DNA from: an uncultured Pedobacter sp. | GTDB lineage: Bacteria; Bacteroidota; Bacteroidia; Sphingobacteriales; Sphingobacteriaceae | NCBI GenBank assembly: GCA_946478755.1 | Contig: CAMLDJ010000187.1 | Coordinates: forward strand, 1-10,316 | DNA length: 10,316 bases | Direction: 5' to 3' | Shown here: positions 6,958 through 10,316 of the stretch, piece by piece | Layout of the letters: every line of letters starts with the position of its first letter | How positions within the stretch are numbered: position 1 is the stretch's first letter | Notes under the pieces: model-generated | The model's input: only the letters and a program-made list of their open reading frames with translations | What the model was told of the DNA's origin: nothing | The model's database searches: none | Translations under genes and position numbers: made by a program

Positions 6958-8126
6958 CCTTCAGATGGTTTGGACCAAACGACGAAGTTACTTTAGCAGA
7001 TATCAGGCAGACCGGTGCAACCGGCATTGTGACTGCCCTGCACCACATTCCCTGTGGGGAGGAATGGAGCATTCCAGAAATTACCTATAGGCAGCACATT
7101 ATCGCAGCATCGGGTCTGAGCTGGGAAGTGGTAGAAAGTGTAAACATTCACGAAAGCATTAAAACCGGCGAGGTCGAACGTGATCATTATATCGAGATCT
7201 ACAAACGTTCCCTGCAAAACCTTGCTGCCTGCGGTTTAAAAACCGTATGTTATAATTTTATGCCGGTGTTGGACTGGACACGCACACACCTTGATTTCAG
7301 GTTGCCGAACAATGCAAGTGCCCTCCGCTATGATGCTTCTGCGCTTGCTGCCTTTGAATTGTTCATTTTACAACGTAAGGAAGCATTTACTGAATATACC
7401 GCTGAACAGCAGGAAGCTGCCAGACAATATTTTGAAAGCATTGACGAAGAAGAAAAAACACTGATCACCAATACCATTATGGCCGGCTTGCCCGGCACAG
7501 ATGAAGTGTTTACCGTTGAGGAGTTCCGGCAGCAGCTGAAACGCTATGCAAACGTTGATGCGGCCGTACTGAAAGAAAACCTGGCCTATTTTTTAAGGGC
7601 AATTATCCCTGTTGCTGAGGCGGCCGGCATAAAAATGTGCATCCATCCTGATGATCCTCCTTTTCCCATTCTGGGGCTACCACGGGTGGTATCCACGGAG
7701 GACGACCTGAAAGCTATCGTAGGCTTTGCCCCATCACCCAGCAATGGCATCACTTTTTGTACCGGTTCATTAGGAGCGAATCCAACAAATGACCTGCCTG
7801 GAATATTGGAACGACTGGGCAGCCACATCCATTTTATTCATTTGAGGAATGTGCGGCGGGAAAATAACGGTAGCTTTTACGAAGCTGAACACCTAAATGG
7901 GAGTACGGATATGTTTGCCGTAATGCAAAACATCATTAAAGAACAGCGAAAAAGAGAAAATGCAGGAAGAGCAGATTTAGCTATCCCTATGCGGCCAGAC
8001 CATGGGCATAAAATTTTGGATGATGTGCGCAGGAACACGTATCCAGGCTATTCAATTATCGGACGCTTAAAAGGGCTTGCCGAATTAAGGGGGCTGGAAC
8101 TGGGCATCAGGCGTAGCTTAAAGTAG
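6939..8126 (+). CDS. uxuA: Mannonate dehydratase (EC 4.2.1.8)
   Basis: UxuA is a cytoplasmic, metal-dependent enzyme that dehydrates D-mannonate to 2-keto-3-deoxy-D-gluconate, the last specific step of glucuronate breakdown. The 395-residue length matches the usual family size of about 390-400. The N-terminus (QTFRWFGPNDEVTLADIRQ, then GATGIVTALHHIP) is the family hallmark and fixes the ATG at 6939. Further hallmarks are CYNFMPVLDWTRTHLDF, KMCIHPDDPPFPILGLPR, FCTGSLG, HFIHLRNVRRE and IPMRPDHGHK. By family structure the metal ligands should be His236, Cys274, His301 and Asp354, all present, with His355 beside the metal site. There is no signal peptide. It is transcribed away from the GH115 operon and ends 3 bp before the stop of the convergent regulator. 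Its presence in the locus implies that a hexuronate is a product of degradation. No SD sequence is visible. Confidence 0.96.
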   Translation: MHNLLQTFRWFGPNDEVTLADIRQTGATGIVTALHHIPCGEEWSIPEITYRQHIIAASGLSWEVVESVNIHESIKTGEVERDHYIEIYKRSLQNLAACGLKTVCYNFMPVLDWTRTHLDFRLPNNASALRYDASALAAFELFILQRKEAFTEYTAEQQEAARQYFESIDEEEKTLITNTIMAGLPGTDEVFTVEEFRQQLKRYANVDAAVLKENLAYFLRAIIPVAEAAGIKMCIHPDDPPFPILGLPRVVSTEDDLKAIVGFAPSPSNGITFCTGSLGANPTNDLPGILERLGSHIHFIHLRNVRRENNGSFYEAEHLNGSTDMFAVMQNIIKEQRKRENAGRADLAIPMRPDHGHKILDDVRRNTYPGYSIIGRLKGLAELRGLELGIRRSLK

Positions 8127-8129
8127 GTA

Positions 8130-10316
8130 TCATTTCTTATTGGCGTTGCTGGCATATTCCTTTGGCGTAAAGCCAAACTGCTCTTTAAAGCAGCGCCTGA
8201 AATAATCTATATCCTGGAAGCCGACCATATAAGCCACTTCATTTACATTGAGTTTGTTCTGTTCCAGCAACTGTGCTGCACGTTTAAGCCGTACGCTCCT
8301 GATAAATTCGATGGCAGTCTGATCGGTAAGTGCTTTTATTTTCCGGTAGAGTGTAACCCTGCTCATGCCAACTTCTTTGCCCAGCTCCTCTACACTTAAG
8401 GTAGGTTCACTGATGTTCTGTTCAATATAGGCCATTGCTTTTTCCAGGAACTTCTCATCTGGGGAGGTGATGGCCACATTTTTAGGCTGTAAACTGATCT
8501 CTTTTCTGTAGCGCTCACGCAGCTTCAACCTGGAATCTAATAAGCTCCAGACTCTTGCTTCCAGCATATTCAGGTTAAAAGGCTTGGTGATATAATCATC
8601 GGCCCCGGTTTCATAGCCTTCAATTTTATATACCAAAGGCGTGCGTGCAGTCAGCAAGATAACGGGAATGTGGCTGGTCCGTGTATCCGATTTTATTTTA
8701 CTGCAGAAGGTGATGCCATCCATTTCAGGCATCATCACATCGCTGATGACGATATCAGGGATGATGTCCAGTGCAATTTCCAGCCCTTTATTCCCATTTT
8801 CGGCCTGATGGATCTCAAATTCAGCCTCAAAATGTGCCGCTATAAACTGTCGCACATCAAAATTATCCTCTACAATTAGTAAGATCAGCCGTTCTTTATC
8901 TATTGCAGTTAATACGTGCTGCTTTCTTTTTTCAATCGTTTGTTTGGCTATCGCCGAAATTTCGGTGTCTTTGTAACCATCGATGTTTTCACTGTTCAGG
9001 TAGTTGGAAATCATTTCCTCATCACTAAGATGGTCTTTACCCATTGGTAGCGTAATGGTAAATAGGGTTAAACCCTGCTGCTGCGGGGTGGCCAGGGTGC
9101 TATGTACCGTGATGCTGCCATGGTGCAGCTCTATCAGCCCTTTGGAAAAGGCAAGGCCAATTCCTGTGCCACTGATGTTTGCGTTGTTGTCGTCAAAATG
9201 ATTAAACTGTTCAAATATTTTGTTAATGTGCTCCGGGGAAATGCCGATGCCATTGTCTTCCACTTGGATCAACAGCTGCCTGTTTTCATTTTCAGTGGTT
9301 GTTGTTTTAAGGTGAATGGTAACCTGGCCGCCTTCGGGTGTAAATTTAAGGGAGTTGGAAAGCAGGTTATACATTACCTTCTCCAGCTTATCGCGGTCAA
9401 ACCACACCCTTATGCTTTGCTGATCGCTGAGCATTTTGATTCTGATGTTCCGGTGACCGGCGTAAGATTCAAAAGCGATCAGGATCTCTTTCATGAAGCG
9501 GACTATATTTCCTTCTGCAGATTGCAATTGCATACTGCCCGATTCGAATTTTCTGAAATCCAGCAGTTGATTGATCAGGCGTAGCAAACGCTCGCCATTG
9601 CGTTGCATCAGCATCAGCTGGTTTTGGATCTTATTGTTACCCTCATTCAGGCCAAGCAGCTTATCTATTGGTGCCAGGATGAGGGTAAGCGGTGTTTTAA
9701 TCTCGTGTGAAATATTGGCAAAGAAACTCAGTTTGCGCTGTGCCAGCTCCTGGTCCTTTTCGTGACTTTGATGTTCAAAAGCGAGATCGTTTTTCAGTTT
9801 TGCTGTTTTTACAGAATAGTAATAAAAGGCATAAAGCAGCAATCCGATAATGCTGGCATAGATGAGGTAGGCCCACCAGGTTTCCCACCAGGGGGGTAAT
9901 ACGATGATCTGCAGCTTTTTGATCTCATTGTTCCACACGCCGTCATTGTTTGCCGCTTTGATCATAAAAGTATACTTGCCCGCATCCAGATTGGTATAAG
10001 TAGCTGTGCGCTGGTTGCCCACAAAATGCCAGTCGTCATCGTAAAAGCCTTCCAGTTTATAGGCATACTGGTTTTTTTCGGGGTTCACAAAGTTGAGGGC
10101 AGCAAATTTAAAGGTGATAAAAGCCTGGTCGTGGGTTAAAGTCATCCTATTTGTTTCCCCGATGGCTTTGTTTAAGGGGGAATGTGCTCCATCGAGCGGC
10201 ACAGGATTGTTCTTGATCAAAAAATCAGTGATCACTACTTTAGGTTTAAAAGCATTTCTGATGATCTTGTCCGGGAAAAAAGTCGTTACCCCATTGATGC
10301 CCCCAAAAAGAAGCTC
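8130..10316 (-). CDS. Hybrid two-component system sensor/regulator (HTCS), N-terminus cut off
   Basis: The frame stays open to the right edge, and the codons before the GTG at 10235 read LLFGGINGVTTFFPDKI, a typical last two-component propeller repeat. The gene is therefore cut, not started at 10235; 728 residues are visible of an expected roughly 1,300-1,400. Domains in visible numbering: end of the periplasmic beta-propeller (1-27), Y_Y_Y domain (about 72-137), one membrane helix (about 148-168), HisKA with phospho-acceptor His204 in ISHEIKTPL, HATPase (N-box NLLSNSLKFTPEGG, VEDNGIGI and GTGIGLAFSK), receiver with Asp526 in VISDVMMPEMDG and Lys in ITKPF, and a C-terminal AraC-type HTH (SVEELGKEVGMSRVTLYRKI and GFQDIDYFRRCFKEQFG). 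All key residues are present, so the signalling part appears intact. Proteins of this type bind a glycan fragment in the periplasm and activate their own PUL, so this is the likely regulator here. Confidence 0.95.
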   Translation of the reverse strand, partial: ELLFGGINGVTTFFPDKIIRNAFKPKVVITDFLIKNNPVPLDGAHSPLNKAIGETNRMTLTHDQAFITFKFAALNFVNPEKNQYAYKLEGFYDDDWHFVGNQRTATYTNLDAGKYTFMIKAANNDGVWNNEIKKLQIIVLPPWWETWWAYLIYASIIGLLLYAFYYYSVKTAKLKNDLAFEHQSHEKDQELAQRKLSFFANISHEIKTPLTLILAPIDKLLGLNEGNNKIQNQLMLMQRNGERLLRLINQLLDFRKFESGSMQLQSAEGNIVRFMKEILIAFESYAGHRNIRIKMLSDQQSIRVWFDRDKLEKVMYNLLSNSLKFTPEGGQVTIHLKTTTTENENRQLLIQVEDNGIGISPEHINKIFEQFNHFDDNNANISGTGIGLAFSKGLIELHHGSITVHSTLATPQQQGLTLFTITLPMGKDHLSDEEMISNYLNSENIDGYKDTEISAIAKQTIEKRKQHVLTAIDKERLILLIVEDNFDVRQFIAAHFEAEFEIHQAENGNKGLEIALDIIPDIVISDVMMPEMDGITFCSKIKSDTRTSHIPVILLTARTPLVYKIEGYETGADDYITKPFNLNMLEARVWSLLDSRLKLRERYRKEISLQPKNVAITSPDEKFLEKAMAYIEQNISEPTLSVEELGKEVGMSRVTLYRKIKALTDQTAIEFIRSVRLKRAAQLLEQNKLNVNEVAYMVGFQDIDYFRRCFKEQFGFTPKEYASNANKK

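Noticed and set aside
6763..6996. 77-codon open frame on + spanning the divergent gap
   Set aside because: It overlaps the clear uxuA start in another frame, lacks any recognisable motif and has a composition like non-coding AT-rich DNA. A short upstream regulatory ORF cannot be wholly excluded.
9102..9584. 160-codon open frame on + opposite the kinase region
   Set aside because: It lies wholly antisense to the conserved HisKA/HATPase coding sequence of the regulator, whose motifs are intact, and its translation shows no recognisable domain.
10233..10235. GTG as start of the regulator
   Set aside because: The 27 codons before it encode a typical last propeller repeat (FGGINGVTTFFPD), so the gene continues off the right edge.

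Overview
The window looks like part of a polysaccharide utilization locus (PUL) from a soil- or plant-associated Bacteroidota, most likely Sphingobacteriaceae (Pedobacter/Mucilaginibacter-like). The main reasons are a hybrid two-component system (periplasmic sensor, histidine kinase, receiver and AraC output in one chain), a carbohydrate-active lipoprotein, start codons without Shine-Dalgarno sequences, moderate GC, and the mix of enzymes. The genus is an inference from style, not a match.

Layout from left to right. A (+) pair comes first: the 3' part of a divergent GH10 xylanase-type enzyme (cut by the left edge, stop at 1306), then a GH39-like clan-A glycoside hydrolase lipoprotein (1364-2848). 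A 255-bp convergent gap (2849-3103) follows, holding a hairpin and an imperfect tandem repeat array. Next is a (-) pair read right to left: a secreted parallel beta-helix protein (start 6728, stop 5322) and, 4 bp after it, a GH115 alpha-glucuronidase (start 5317, stop 3104). A 210-bp divergent region (6729-6938) separates these from mannonate dehydratase uxuA on + (6939-8126). Only 3 bp later, convergent on -, is the C-terminal two thirds of a hybrid two-component sensor/regulator, cut by the right edge.

How the genes could work together (inference): the pattern fits use of an acidic, glucuronic-acid-decorated beta-glycan such as glucuronoxylan. GH10 would cut the backbone, GH115 would release (4-O-methyl)glucuronic acid, the GH39-like lipoprotein would trim oligosaccharides at a membrane surface, and the beta-helix protein may be a lyase or another uronate-directed enzyme. 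Released glucuronate would pass through fructuronate and mannonate, and UxuA would dehydrate mannonate to 2-keto-3-deoxygluconate. The hybrid sensor would detect an oligosaccharide in the periplasm and switch on the locus. SusC/SusD, UxaC and UxuB are not in the window.

I see no insertion sequence, tRNA, rRNA, CRISPR array, or wholly new type of system. The unusual points are the altered subsite motifs of the GH10, the short GH115 with a changed motif and a Tat-like RK leader, the tightly spaced beta-helix/GH115 pair, the tandem repeats, and a helically phased direct repeat in the divergent promoter region.
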